DNA of 64,000 nucleotides, from contig CP141134.1 in the NCBI GenBank assembly GCA_035236585.1, positions 22,312,414 to 22,376,413 of the forward strand. The letters are read 5' to 3'. This document shows positions 1 to 11,348 of the stretch, in pieces (position 1 is the stretch's first letter; every line of letters starts with the position of its first letter). The notes under the pieces are model-generated. The model was not told the origin of the DNA, did not search any database, and saw only the letters and a program-made list of their open reading frames with translations. A program made the translations under genes and the position numbers. This stretch comes from Warburgia ugandensis (taxonomy: Eukaryota; Streptophyta; Magnoliopsida; Canellales; Canellaceae).

Positions 1-3000
1 ACTCCTCTTGCTTGTGTATTCCTTCTCTTGTCTGTCTGTATTTGAGATATTGTAAACACAAAACATTTACAATATCTCAGTAGGCTATGCTTCATAAAGG
101 GAGTTAAGAAAACATGTTAATTACATATGAATTAAGAATTTTACATCAATTAAAATATTTAATTATCTGTAAGCCATTGATAAAGTAGCTATTTATAATT
201 CTTGTCAATCATAGGAATATAATAATTCCACTTTAGAGATTACACTTTACATGATATATATAATCCACTGGTATTTTAAATATTTATCATTATCATTTTT
301 CATACGATACCATACTCCGATTCTATGAACCATACTCTACATAATATATCTACTCATTCACTTTCCCCATACAAAAACTTTTATGAAACTATGCCCTCCA
401 ACATATACATATAGGACTATACCATATATATTAAAATTGTTAAAAGTCATACAAAGTTATGAACATAGTTCATAAGCTTTATAACCTACACTCCCAGACT
501 ATACTAGGTCTCAAAATCATACCCCTTCCATATGGGGTTTATAATACTCCAGTCGCTGCTAGTAAAGTCATAAAAGGCATCTCACCATGCCATCATCATA
601 ATAAGCATCTCATCATGCCATCATCATATAAGGCACCTCATCATGCCATCATATACGCATGTCACATGCTATCATATATGCACAACAGTGTATCAAATAC
701 AAGGACTACTATGCTGAAGTCTAAATTTGTACAGCACGCCCAAATAACTGCATAATAATCCACTGATACTAACTATGGAAATAAAAAAATCCATGATCGC
801 ATTGGGGGAACCATGGCTATCACAATGGCAGCCTTCCCATGATTACCCCACCTAATGTTTAGCCTCTCATTGGGCATGGTATCCATCACATAATAAATTT
901 CAGAGCGGGTGGCCAAACCCTAAACTCTCTAAACATAGCATTCCCAGGCCTATGCCTGTCTAAATCAAAACCCTCAAGCCACCATGCCTGGATGTAAAAT
1001 AATAATATACAGGCATCTTGCCTGTCCATAATATATATGAATATCTCATAAGAATCATAACATCCTCACTTATTAGGCGATCACCCACCAAGGATGTGAT
1101 GTAAAATCTTAAACTCATACATCGCATATGATGTAATGGTGCCCATGTACCATAAATGTCTTTTTATCACAATAACAGATGTGATATTTTTTTAAGAACA
1201 GATCGTGTGTATCCTTTAATATCATTCAATAGACTTCAATTATAAGCATGTTATTCATGTGGCATTTCAAATCACAATTTTTCATCATTCATAAGTAAAC
1301 ATTTTTCATCATCATATATCATATGAAATGCACAATTTAAATGACATAATATCTATCATAAGAATAAGATCATATTTTAAAAACATGCATCTTATTATTA
1401 AGACATGCTTTCTTAAGTCTCCACTACCTCGTGTGACGAGTTCATTCATTTCCCACTAGTTGGTCAACGAAGCTTGCAAAGTCTCACATATCCATATTGA
1501 TCTAGTCCTTGTTCTTCACCTAAATTTGCTAAATCAAGTAATCAATTAGTAATTTCTAACTGAATGGTCTAATTGGATAGGCAGAATTGACCAAGATCAT
1601 AGAGCTTGATCACTTTCCTTACATAGATCCTTGATTGATCTTGAATATTGATCAAGATTGGTGGGATCTTCTCTAATCGAGCTTTTGATCCTAAGTCTCT
1701 CATCAGATTCTTGATCTACACTTCCTAATGGTCATGTTAGCCTATTTGGATTTTAAAAATGGAGTCAGATCATCACAAATCAGATGATCTCACCCTCAAT
1801 CAATGGTTGGATAAATTCAATGGTTGGATCTTAGTATGATCTTTGAAATTAGTTGCATATCCATCATTCAAAGATAGATCAATGATTAGATGTTGATGGA
1901 TGGTTAGATCAGTCATAGATCTGGTACGATCAATGGTGTAGTCATGATCAATGGTCAAATCTTCTATAATCAATGACCAGGTAGATTCGTTTTGTTCCTT
2001 ATGTTGCAAGGATCTTGAGGGTACTCTCTAATCTCTGAGATCCTTCCTAGATTGGCCAGAATCATGGATCAAAGTTCAATGATTTATTAGGGTTTTGTTG
2101 AGTCAAATCAGGTCCTACAAACAAGTCAGGAGTGAGTTGACTTAGTAGGTCAACTGAACCCTGATCACTAAAGAGAAAACAAGGGAGATGTGGGAGTGGT
2201 GGTCAGCTGTGGCTTCCTATTAGGTCAAAATCCAATCTAGGCCAAAGTGGAAAAGAGAGACGAGGAAACTAGTCCAGACTTGCCAGCCCAGCCTTGGGCG
2301 TGGCTGAGTTGGTGACACAGAGAAAATCAAGGAACTATGTTTGTGGTATGCCGGGGATGGAAAAAGGAAATAGAGTAATATCTGACCGGCTAGCGTGGGC
2401 GCACAGGCATGTCTGGCTAGTTGCATTGTAGGGGAACTTGACTCGAGTGAGGGGAAGGAGAGGGAAGAGGTGGAGGTTAAGTGGGGTTTCCTGTGCTAGT
2501 GAGAGGAAGTGGGGATTGGTCGAGGAGGATCATGCACTAGTGCACTGTAGGCCTAAGCGGCAAGTGTGCAGTTAGAGCTCTGATGGTGGGGTTGAATGGA
2601 GGGAGTTTTGCGCGCTAGAGCTGGGTGATCGATTGTTAGTGGGGGAATAGCGAGATTAGAAAGAGGGGCTTTCTCTATCACCAGAGAAAACCCAATAAGG
2701 GTTTCTATCAAGCATAGAGAGAGAAGGAAAATGGGGTTGTGCCAGTGCCGATGGGGGAAGATTGGAAGGATGAAGGAAAAAAAATTGGTGAAGGAAAATA
2801 AGGTTTTGCCGTGGCTTGCTCTAGTAGTTGTGAAAACCAGAGAGGGAGGTGAGATGGGTTACTCATCGGTTCAAGAAGAGTAATAAGATGGGGAGATTCT
2901 AGTCTCATTGCTGGAGAAAAACCTTGCAATAAGGGGGTCAGGTTTCCAAGTAGCAGGTATTGATGTCTAAAGGGGAGATTGAATGGAACATGTGCACCAG

Positions 3001-3863
3001 TCACCTGTTCATTACCTAGGTAATGGACTTCACATGTCGACAATCGAAAGGGAATAGGGAAGGTTTCGGTCCAAGAAATATGACAGTTACAGGTTGGGGC
3101 ACTGGTTGGGCAGTGTCGGCTGGAGGTGGGGAAGACAGAGTGAGGGAGAAAGGTTTTTTGGCAGTGGCTGCTGGAGGGCAGTGAGACAGAGAGGGAAAGG
3201 AAAAGATTGAACAAAAGTGGGGTTTGGTGTCTTGTTGCATTAGTGAGGCAATGGACATCGTCATAGAGGGTATTTTGTTAGGGGTTTGCTATCAGAGAGG
3301 AAGGAGATGATCAGAGAAGAAGGGAATCCAATCGAAGGGGGTTTTTGCATTTAGTTGGGGTTGTCAGTGCCGGTTTCACGGTTGGAGGATAGATCGTATG
3401 ATTTATTCTTCTTTTGGAAAGTCACAAAAAGGGGGTGCCAATATAAATTTGTCCCCCTCCTTTTACTTATTATAAATTATTTCTTTTTCTATTATAAATT
3501 ATTTCTTTTTCTTTCTCATTTAGTTTATATTAGTTGTTAATCATGATGGTTTTACCACTTTAAACACCATGATACCAATTAATGATGCTTTTCAACTCCA
3601 TTGACTATCACATTCCAACTACAAGTGGGGCCCACTTAGTGAAATTACAAAAATACCCTTTTGTAATAAAATTACAGTTTATTCGTCCAACCTCCGATTT
3701 CAGCAAACTTAGTGTCTTTGGATTTGTATCAACGAGTACATTCCAAATATTCATGCTTCACTACACATTCCATTTCTATAAAAATTTATTTTTTTTGGGT
3801 CAAAATTTCCAATTTCATATAATAATGCCCATAATAGTATTTACAAAATTTGGGGTTGTTACA
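1..3863 (-). mobile_element. Long LTR (family 1), most of a 3' LTR of a minus-strand chromovirus-like element
   Basis: On the minus strand this block begins TGTAACAACCCC at 3863. It aligns by eye, with the same order of landmarks, to the complete solo LTR at 23237-26871, for example the stretch around 20-110 against 23580-23690. The left end lies outside the window, probably by a few hundred bases, so the full LTR would be near 4 kb, which is long even for plant Gypsy elements. A purine-rich tract follows directly at 3864-3885, as expected for the 3' LTR of a minus-strand element. The ORFs inside (for example 2708-3264) show no known domain and lie in low-complexity pyrimidine- or purine-rich DNA. 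It is a fossil copy; I cannot date it without its partner LTR. Confidence 0.72.
574..657. repeat. Three imperfect ~28-30 bp tandem units
   Basis: Three adjacent copies of a unit reading roughly AAGGCAYCTCAYCATGCCATCATCATA lie inside the family 1 LTR. The matching place in the solo LTR (about 24330-24390) has fewer, more decayed units, so the array seems to have expanded in this copy or shrunk in the other. Confidence 0.6.
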
Positions 3864-5640
3864 ATCTTCCCCCCTTAATTGAATTTCATCCTCAAAATTC
3901 TTTTCAAGCTATCTTTCAAACCATTCTAGGAGTGTTCTCATTTCATCCCAAACTTAATTTCTTAGAATTTCTTCCATGAAACCATATTTTCCAAAATATA
4001 ACTAATCTTTAACTTAAAATCAATATCATACCACTTTCACTACGTACTATGATATTTGATCGTTACTAGGTAATCTATCAAAATCTCGATTCATAACTCA
4101 TACTCCAATCACCACATTAGTGAGATTATGTTTCAATCCAATTAATTTCCAATCTTTGTTTTCTTAACATCCAACTTATGTTTTCCTTAACCTTCCACAA
4201 TAATTACTCATTGATTGGAATAGGGATATTAACTTCTTTCCCACTCTTTCTACCCTCTTAAATAGCAATACATTTATGACTAAATTCTTCTTTTTATTTC
4301 TACCTTCATAGGTTCTTTGATTGTAATGATCTTGAGAACATATACCCTCTATCTGTAACTCAAATTGTTATACATCTCTCAACTTAAATTAAATCTCTTC
4401 TACATATATTTCATCAATCCTAACATTAGGAAACTGCCTATCTTTTAGAATTCAAGTATCATATCTGTAACAAAATTTTAGCAAAGTCTCCTCTATTTTT
4501 TGGACTTATGCATTTAACGCGTGCGATTGCGATACACCTGATAAATCATTCATACATACATAATATCTTTCTAAGACTCCACCTCATCACATTCCAACAT
4601 CCATCATAATATAAATAACCATTCATCCCACACATTCACCTGATATGAAAATTTTTCAAGATAATGCAATTACGTACCCATTTCCACAACATAAGGTATA
4701 ATATTTAGATCATTTTGAGGTACATTTCCATTTCATTATAAAACCATCAAATGAATAATTATTTAACCACACTTGCATCACCATCACAACCATATGTCCT
4801 GTACAGTTTTCATGTCATTCCATAATATCTATCAAAATATCCACTAAATTGCATGGGTTTAGATGTATAGAAGTTTGCACTTTCAATGACTCTTCAAAGA
4901 CACTTTACTATAATAAATCAAATCTAGGTTGTAAAATCAAAACCTTTCACTAGTAACTTTCCACACTTCATCATATGTTCAAAACAGATAATATTTGCAT
5001 TTCTTCAAGCAATCATTTAATAGAAGATATCATTGCATATCAAATACCTTTTCATTATATTCACTAATAATTCTTTTAGGCTCACTCACCAATTTCACAT
5101 ATGAAATCAAAATAAAGAGATTACCATTTACATCAAGGAATGTCTTAGACATTATCACATTCCAATTTACTGAGATAAGATGTACAGACTTAAAGTCTTA
5201 TAATAAACAAAAATGCCCTTTAACTTAAGCATCAATGAAACATGCAACCATAGATGCTAAGGATACCACATATGATTCAGAATTTAATACTTGAACTTAT
5301 ATCCTTTTGTGTATTCAAATTCAAACACCAAATTAATGCATTCATTGTTTCTCAAATGCAATTATGTATCTAATATCATTAAATGAATAACTGAATTTGC
5401 ACAACTATGCATTCACATTCAAATACATAAATATCATCATTGGTGTTTTCAACATCAATACATTACCATCATGATTTCAATACTGAGACTTCAATGCTTT
5501 CATCAATACAAACAAAAACAATTGTTTGTCATATTCCCCCATGACACATGATTCAAAGGAATTTCTTCAATTCATTTATCACAAGGTTTATATTCTTTAT
5601 TCTCATATATATTAACAAATACTCTTCATCAGAAGAGTCC
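3864..5640 (-). mobile_element. Polypurine tract and degraded internal stub of the family 1 element
   Basis: Next to the LTR, the minus strand reads AATTAAGGGGGGAAGAT, a good polypurine tract. Just upstream on the minus strand (about 3870-3990) is a short reading that resembles the end of the chromodomain tail of Tekay/Del-type polyproteins, with a residue run like NFEDEI. Further right the DNA is AT-rich (about 4000-5640), and I recognise no integrase, RNase H or reverse transcriptase. The stretch is either a heavily broken internal region or unrelated DNA after about 4100. The right limit is a guess based on where the base composition changes. Confidence 0.4.
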
Positions 5641-6763
5641 AATTTCATAGCGTCGATCAACTGCTAGTGGAATAAACTCAAAGTCCATCAATCACTGATG
5701 GAATATCTCAAATTCGGATATAATTCACCCATCATATCTAATCTTACAAGGGCCTCTTGCTTTGATCTACATCATTCCACCAAGAACCTTTCATCTATCT
5801 ACATCTCACCAATATCCCATTTTGATCTAATTGGATCTACATCCATGTCCCCCTCGATCTAAATGGAAGTAAAAAAGAAGTATAAGCCATGACATATTAA
5901 TGATCTTCCATGTGAGATCATGGTTGAAATTTTATCTCAATTACTCATCAACACAATGTATAATTGCACTTATATATGTAAACAAAGGCTACAATTGGTC
6001 CATTGATTTGGTCATGAGAAGGAAAGAGGGTTCATGTGAGAATGAATCAAATGATTGAAACTATGGGTAATTAATCTGCAAAATCATGCTGGTTTGTGCG
6101 GCTTGCATTTTTAGCGTTCTTGCTCTTGTTTTTTAGTTTGATGATTCCAGTGGTTATGGACCATTTGTGGGTTATTGATTGGAGGTTCTGCTGGTTGAAA
6201 AAACTAGGAGAGTAGGGCAAAAATTAGAAGAAAGTTTTTCCTTTTTCTAATAGTCCATGGCAGCTCAGCATGCCAAATGCACCTTCGGAGCAGTCAAAGG
6301 ACACAGTGGCCACACAAAATAAAAGAAAATTTACGGCATAATATGCTGCCTGCGTTATTGCTCCAATTGTTAGAATATACTAAATTCAGGATATGTCAAA
6401 ATTAATTAAAATTTGTGATAGAGATTAAAATGCAATAATTAGAGGGTTTTTTAAGCAATTTTTCCTTGAGAAAAACTACAATTGTCTGTGCGAGTTAAAT
6501 GCACAATCAAGTAGAAGTAGGGCGTGGCTCCTTGCGACCGAACCATTGATCTCCCCAGCCATCAGACGATCGTAACCTCCAACTAGTCAAGATTCATACC
6601 AGCCGTTCATGTCACGCGAAGGTCCAGAGTAGCAGTAGTGTAGGATCATCCAGTGTAAAGGTTTCTTGGACATCACCTGTCTAGGTTGGGCCTGAAGATA
6701 ACTGTTTTCAATCAGTAAAAGATGGGCCCATGTACCTTCAATTGAGAGTACTCGCAGACAACA
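5641..6763. other. Intergenic DNA upstream of the 7018-7704 gene
   Basis: I see no ORF with a recognisable product and no repeat boundary here. Around 6520-6670 the DNA becomes less AT-rich and holds several CG dinucleotides, which would suit a gene-proximal promoter region, but I cannot name any element with confidence. Confidence 0.4.
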
Positions 6764-6777
6764 TATAAATTATAAAT
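6764..6777 (+). promoter_or_regulatory. Candidate TATA box of the host gene
   Basis: Two adjacent TATAAAT motifs (6764-6770 and 6771-6777) lie about 250 bp before the chosen ATG. A start site some 25-35 bp downstream, near 6800, would give a 5' untranslated leader of roughly 220 nt. This is motif matching only; AT-rich DNA makes chance hits common. Confidence 0.4.
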
Positions 6778-6974
6778 GAAGAAAAGTTTGGAACACAAGA
6801 TGGCCTTTTAAAAACTCCAATTAACTGACCAAAGAGCCGTTCCAATCTCAAACACTCTTCAAACCAAAACAAGAATTGGAACGTGGGCAGTTATTATTTC
6901 CGCCATATTCTCGTCCAGTCATCCAAACTGCCAAAATCAAATCAATCACCTATTTCCTTAATTCCAGACTCCAT

Positions 6975-7076
6975 ATGCTTGCAGCAAAGAAACAAGAAGA
7001 TTCACAGCAAACCCACTATGATAAAAGCTCAAGAGAGGTACGAACTTCAACACCAATACAAAGGCCTCCAAAATGA
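6975..7076 (+). CDS. Upstream ORF overlapping the main start codon
   Basis: A 33-codon ORF starts at ATG 6975, in a different frame from the main protein, and ends at 7076, beyond the main ATG at 7018. If transcription starts near 6800, ribosomes meet this ATG first, so it could reduce translation of the main protein or require leaky scanning. The peptide is hydrophilic and resembles nothing I know. It may equally be a chance ORF, or a sign that the mRNA starts later than the TATA motifs suggest. Confidence 0.3.
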   Translation: MLAAKKQEDSQQTHYDKSSREVRTSTPIQRPPK

Positions 7077-7704
7077 CTGGGAGTCCTACAAAAAATCCAA
7101 GCCAAATCCATCTCACAGACGTTCTTCAACAGACCTGAAACCTTGCACCCCCTCCATCTTAGAACTGATGGACAATTCACCAAGAAAACTCATGTCTTCT
7201 TTACAACAATGCCATTCTCCTTCTGATGGATGGATTGTGAGGAATAACGATTTTGCCATCACCGAGACGGCCAGAGAGCGCCAGGAAGCCCGGGAGAGTG
7301 GTAGATTGAAGGGAAGAAGACTCTTTGATGCTTTGGAGGATACAGCAGGAATAGATCTTCAAGGAACAGAGGAAATATGCAGTATTTGCTCTTCCGTTTT
7401 GTCACAGGGCCGTGAAGCAAGATCTTGGAGCAGTTATTCATCTTCTGCTTATTCCGATGTTGATGATAATGGTGATAGTGAAGATGACGATGGTGGTATT
7501 TCTTTTAATGTTGAGAATAAGGAGAGAGAAAAAGTAGAGGTAGTGGAGAAGGGAGCTGTTGTTATTGATGGTGATAATGGAGGTAAGTGGATGATCAGGA
7601 TGGGATGGCTTGCTCTTGTTCTCATGGTGTTCGCACTAGGTATTATATTTTGGAAGAGCAGCATTGATGCAGAGGAAGATTTTGATTGTTTGATTCCAAC
7701 ATGA
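7018..7704 (+). CDS. Uncharacterised plant protein with one C-terminal transmembrane segment
   Basis: A single uninterrupted ORF of 228 codons. The frame stays open upstream to at least 6883, but ATG 7018 is its first in-frame methionine codon, so I use it. The N-terminal third is basic and rich in Ser, Lys and Gln (residues 1-70). Residues 71-130 form the most protein-like part, with WIVRNNDFAITETARERQEA and a nearby CSIC pair. Residues 133-145 are Ser-rich, and residues 147-158 are strongly acidic. A hydrophobic stretch at about 191-212 is long enough to span a membrane once and is followed by a short, acidic C-terminus. No signal peptide is visible, so a tail-anchored protein facing the cytosol is the simplest reading. 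I do not recognise the family and assign no function. Codon use, an ATG, a stop and a downstream AATAAA all support a real intronless host gene. No neighbouring gene hints at a pathway. Confidence 0.72.
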   Translation: MIKAQERYELQHQYKGLQNDWESYKKSKPNPSHRRSSTDLKPCTPSILELMDNSPRKLMSSLQQCHSPSDGWIVRNNDFAITETARERQEARESGRLKGRRLFDALEDTAGIDLQGTEEICSICSSVLSQGREARSWSSYSSSAYSDVDDNGDSEDDDGGISFNVENKEREKVEVVEKGAVVIDGDNGGKWMIRMGWLALVLMVFALGIIFWKSSIDAEEDFDCLIPT

Positions 7705-8018
7705 ATCAGCAGCACCTTGCTTGTGGATTTTGCTTTAACCGGATATTGATGATTACAGATCACGTTGCGATCCTTATGAATAGGAGCTTTCTCGTCCTAG
7801 CGTTTTTCTTCTTCTGGATTAGTGAGCATCATAAATATTTTTATGCTTTTCTTGGTTTTTTTCTTTAGTTATGGATTAAATCTTGTAAATGAATTTTTCG
7901 TTGTTGTTGATTTAGCGGTTGATGGTTGTTTTCTGCAATGATATATTTTGTTTGCGAGATGATAATGTGATGTAACTCTCTCTCTAATGTGGGAAAGTAT
8001 CAGCGTCCCTAATTGGTT

Positions 8019-8024
8019 AATAAA
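8019..8024 (+). terminator. Candidate poly(A) signal of the host gene
   Basis: An AATAAA hexamer lies about 315 nt after the stop codon and is followed at once by a T-rich run. In plants such signals are loose, so the true 3' end could lie earlier, for example near the T-rich stretch at 7850-7900. Confidence 0.4.
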
Positions 8025-8030
8025 CACCTT

Positions 8031-8923
8031 TTTTTTTTAATACAGAAGCAATACCTGATCTCCTAAAAAAGATAAGTGCCATCTCAAACCTTCAACCAAA
8101 CATAACAAGAAAAGGGCATGCTTTCTGCCACATTATGTAATTGTCCTTCTATGGATCCTACCCTCCGCAAGGCACCTTAGTAACTTTGACGTGTGCATTT
8201 CGAGCATTGTAGACAGTGGATCGACTATAACAAGAAAATCACGCTAATCAAATAGTTTTAATTAGACGTCAATTTATCTTCGTATCCAATTGACTTAGCT
8301 CACTGGCTTATGCTTCTGATCTTCAATTAACAGGCCAATGATATAAATTGTTGGGCTAGCTTTTGCCTGTGATACTGAGAACTCAGTAACCGACTTAACC
8401 GTCTCATGGCCGCGGTAACAATCTTTCTTGTGGAGTATCAATTTCCCCATTGATTGCACTCTTTGTACTAGTAAACATGTGAGGTTGATCCAAGCTACTT
8501 ATGAGGTTGAGGCTGTTGTAAGAATCAAAAGGATTTGGTGCTTAATACTTGACGGTGGGTCTATGCAGCCTTGACAAGGTTCACATTTCATCAACCAATG
8601 GCGATCGCAAGGAAATAAGTAATGTCACCCTGGAACTACTCGCCTTTTACGATTTCGTTAGAAAACGGAACTGAGTCAATTGTCCGATGGCAAAAAGATA
8701 AAGTTAGTACGAAGTTTTACGAAAAAGGCGTAGTTGAGTTTTTATATAATGGCCATTCCTTTCTTTAACCTAAAAGGAATCAAGCTGTTGGAAGCATTCA
8801 ATGGGCCCGATTATCCAAAGACAAGGCTTAGATGGGCGGAGTGCCGGAGTTAGTCAGAAACTCAGCAGGAAAGCGTCTCTTTGCAAAACGGGTTCGAATA
8901 CCGGGCTGAGTTGGTGAAAAGCC
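8031..8923. other. Intergenic DNA without a recognised gene
   Basis: No ORF with recognisable protein features. The end of this stretch (about 8830-8923) contains GGGTTCGAATACC, which resembles a pol III B box, but I could not place a matching A box or tRNA fold. Confidence 0.4.
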
Positions 8924-9048
8924 ATGTGTACCAGCCGAGGGTTTGACTGTTCGGACCCACCCACCTGAAAAGTATAAAAATGTTTCATGTGTTCCAACCT
9001 AGGGGTTGACTGTTCGGGGCCACTCACCATAAAATGTAAAAATGTTTC
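8924..9048. repeat. 63/62-bp tandem duplication
   Basis: Two adjacent units, 8924-8986 and 8987-9048, both begin ATGTGT.CCA and both end AAAAATGTTTC. They share TTGACTGTTCGG in the middle. Most differences are single substitutions, so the duplication is neither very recent nor very old. No protein is evident in either strand. Confidence 0.8.
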
Positions 9049-9433
9049 TGGTAAAAGGAGATGCTGCTGCATTAGAGACAGAATAGCAACAGGGCAGTTT
9101 GGCTGCCATGAAATCATGGTTACCGCGACTATGGGCCAACAAGTAACCTAGAGGTCCAGTAAATTGGATTAAAACTCAGTGAAAATGAGTTCCTGAAAAA
9201 AACTAAATCAGATCTTGTGCTTCAACCCCATTTTCCATCTAAGATTGGCATGTTGACTGTATCAACTTCATGGTCTATTCTGCTACCACAAACTCTTTTT
9301 CACCAAATGACATTTGATCACTATTTTCGTAACCACATTTTCCCAGTACTTGGAAGACCAAAATTCGCGCTTCTATCTCAGTAAATCTTCTAATGGAGAA
9401 GCCCGAGCTTTGACTGTATCATAGGAGGAAGAA
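9049..9433. other. Unassigned intergenic stretch
   Basis: Nothing recognisable: no domain-bearing ORF, no repeat boundary and no RNA gene. Confidence 0.4.
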
Positions 9434-9640
9434 ATGGAAGTTGCAGAGAGGATTACCAGCTTTCTTATTCTCATTTCTTTTCTCCCCTTTCCACTGTTTC
9501 TTATATTTGGAGGTCCTAAGTTTAACTTTGAAAGTTTTCACAGTAATTATAACTTCAGTAGTTTCAGTACTCTCATCCACTTATTTCATACTATTTCACA
9601 AGCAAACTCCAGCCTGTGTCGGACCAGCTGGATAATTTGA
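9434..9640 (+). CDS. Possible small membrane-anchored peptide (68 codons)
   Basis: ATG 9434 sits in a fair plant start context, with A three bases before it and G just after. The peptide opens with a hydrophobic stretch (about residues 9-27, rich in Phe, Leu, Ile and Pro) that could be a signal anchor, then becomes polar with many Ser, Asn and Phe. It has no homologue that I recognise. Short hydrophobic ORFs arise easily in T-rich DNA, so this may be chance. Confidence 0.2.
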   Translation: MEVAERITSFLILISFLPFPLFLIFGGPKFNFESFHSNYNFSSFSTLIHLFHTISQANSSLCRTSWII

Positions 9641-10413
9641 GAAGTATGTTAACGAATCAAAGTAAAGGCTGAAGGATAGGGCCAGAAAATCGTACCACTT
9701 GCAGAATAATGCGCAGGTGATTACTTCAGGAAAAACTGATGTAGCGGCTTGATGACGATACGAATAGCATTTCTATAGTCGGAATCTGTAGATGGGTTTT
9801 TGATGGCTTAGGGTCCTTTGTAACAGTGTAATTGGGTTGCCTCTGTATTGTGTAACGTGGGCCCTTGGTATTGTTTGAGTTGTTATGTTTTCTGGTAATG
9901 GAACTTTTGCATTCATTCAAGTCTTTCTTCTCAAGAATAAGTTCCTGTTACAGATTCATGTTCTTCACCGACCTAAATGATACTGAAATTGCAAGGCACT
10001 TATTTGAAAAAACGGATTTGAAACTTTACATCTCCGGATTTCTTCGTTATTACAGGAGATTATCCATACCATGTAAAATTGAATCCCTGAAAAATCTCAG
10101 GCAACAAAGTAAATTCTATTTAAATTGATAAGCTCTCATTGTTGTAATTTTCGAGGAATGTCAGCTTCTAGGAAAGCCAAAATCAATTATGTCAGTTTGG
10201 ATTCGTAGTTGTTAATACTGTTCTGTTACATAATTAAATGCTCACCAATTCCAAGCAAAACACTTCTCAAACCACAAAGGCTGACCAGACATCCACGTTG
10301 TACTCAGAGAGCACCAGAAGGGAAAGAACAATACAAGGCGCAGCATCTTAGGAGTCAACAATTGGATCTATGCATGCATTCTAAATTAATTCTTAGCAAT
10401 ATTGATCATATAT
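9641..10413. other. Unassigned intergenic stretch
   Basis: A 76-codon ORF begins at ATG 9897 and ends at 10128, but its composition is not convincing and I recognise no domain. Otherwise nothing is seen before the SINE target site. Confidence 0.35.
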
Positions 10414-10428
10414 AATTGTAAACATTTT
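10414..10428. repeat. Left target-site duplication of the SINE
   Basis: AATTGTAAACATTTT at 10414-10428 is repeated without a mismatch at 10605-10619, exactly flanking the SINE body. Confidence 0.92.
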
Positions 10429-10604
10429 GAAGGGAAGCCTTGGCACGACTGTAAAAATTGTCGTCGTGTGACTTTGAGGTCACGGGTTCAAAGAGTGAAA
10501 ACAACTTCTTGCAAAAATACACGATAAGGCCACATACCATAGGCTCTTGTGGTCTGCCCCTTCCCCCAACCACACATAGGCAGGAGCTTTGTGCACCAAG
10601 GGGG
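10429..10604 (+). mobile_element. Au-like tRNA-derived SINE
   Basis: A 176-bp body whose landmarks match the plant Au SINE family as I know it. A box-A-like start (CCTTGGCACGACTGTAAA) lies near the 5' end, and a box-B-like motif (GGTCACGGGTTCAAAG) about 40 nt later. The downstream blocks resemble TTGCAAAAATACACGATAAG, CTTGTGGTCTGCCCCTTCCC and GGAGCTTTGTGCACC, as in Au consensus copies. It lacks a long A tail. Target-site duplications of 15 bp flank it perfectly, so insertion was by target-primed reverse transcription using a LINE's enzymes and was probably not ancient. The family assignment is from memory of its motifs, not from an alignment. Confidence 0.88.
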
Positions 10605-10619
10605 AATTGTAAACATTTT
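10605..10619. repeat. Right target-site duplication of the SINE
   Basis: An exact copy of 10414-10428, immediately after the G run that ends the SINE body. Confidence 0.92.
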
Positions 10620-11348
10620 CTTCTTAAATACAAAAAATTTTAAACACCCATTTTGTTTCCATTTGCCCTCTTCATTGGGGCCTTTTGAAGTTCTTGTAAT
10701 CTTAAGCTTGATGAAACCAAGCAACCATACGCTACTCTGGATAAAAGTAAACTTCTACCAAAATTCATTGGTCAAACCTATTATATCCAATTTGTCCAGG
10801 CATTCTTGTATAAGGGGCATCAACATGTATGTTTCTAGTCTCCCAATTTCTAGATGTAGTAAATACAAAATATCAATTATCATGAATTGGGAAAGAGTTT
10901 TTCCTTACATGCAACATGAAGGAGGATGTGGAGCTGTAGGTTCTTGTAAGAAAAGATGTCCATTCAAATCAGTTGGGACTTGAAGAACTAGAATTCGAAG
11001 AACTACAGGTTAGGGGTTCTCTGGTAGCACAGCTTCCATTTAGATTAGGATCTGCCACCGTGACTGTTGAGGAGATTCCTTGTGGGTCCTAAAAGAGGCT
11101 AGCTAGAGACAATGGTCTAATGATGAAAAGTTATAACAAGTGAACTGGCTATACCTTGCAGCTTGAAGTTGAGGTTGTTGCATGCAACAATCTTGAAGCC
11201 TACCATGGAAAAATGAGTCTTTAAATCAATCAATCCGTATAAATTTAAATTTTTTTTTCAAATAAAGAAAGGAGTAAACTCTTGAGGCTCCACCAGACGT
11301 AGAGGGAGATGGTGCTTCCATTGGTAGAGTAGGTGGCATATGTACAGT
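10620..11348. other. Unassigned stretch between the SINE and the Copia element
   Basis: Several overlapping ORFs on both strands (for example 10549-10983 plus) run across the SINE boundary or carry no domain, so I do not call them genes. No repeat edge is evident before about 11349. Confidence 0.35.

Noticed and set aside
2708-3264. Minus-strand ORFs of 168 and 82 codons
   Set aside because: They lie in pyrimidine-rich LTR sequence and overlap each other in different frames; no domain is visible and an LTR is not expected to code.
6876-7017. Longer N-terminus for the host protein (273 residues)
   Set aside because: The extension would need GTG or TTG as the start codon; the first in-frame ATG is at 7018.
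8830-8923. tRNA gene suggested by GGGTTCGAATACC
   Set aside because: No acceptor stem, anticodon stem or A box could be fitted around the motif.
9897-10128. 76-codon ORF with ATG
   Set aside because: No recognisable domain and an ordinary length for chance ORFs in this composition.
10549-10983. 144-codon plus-strand ORF
   Set aside because: It starts within the SINE body and crosses its target duplication, so it is assembled from unrelated sequence; no domain.
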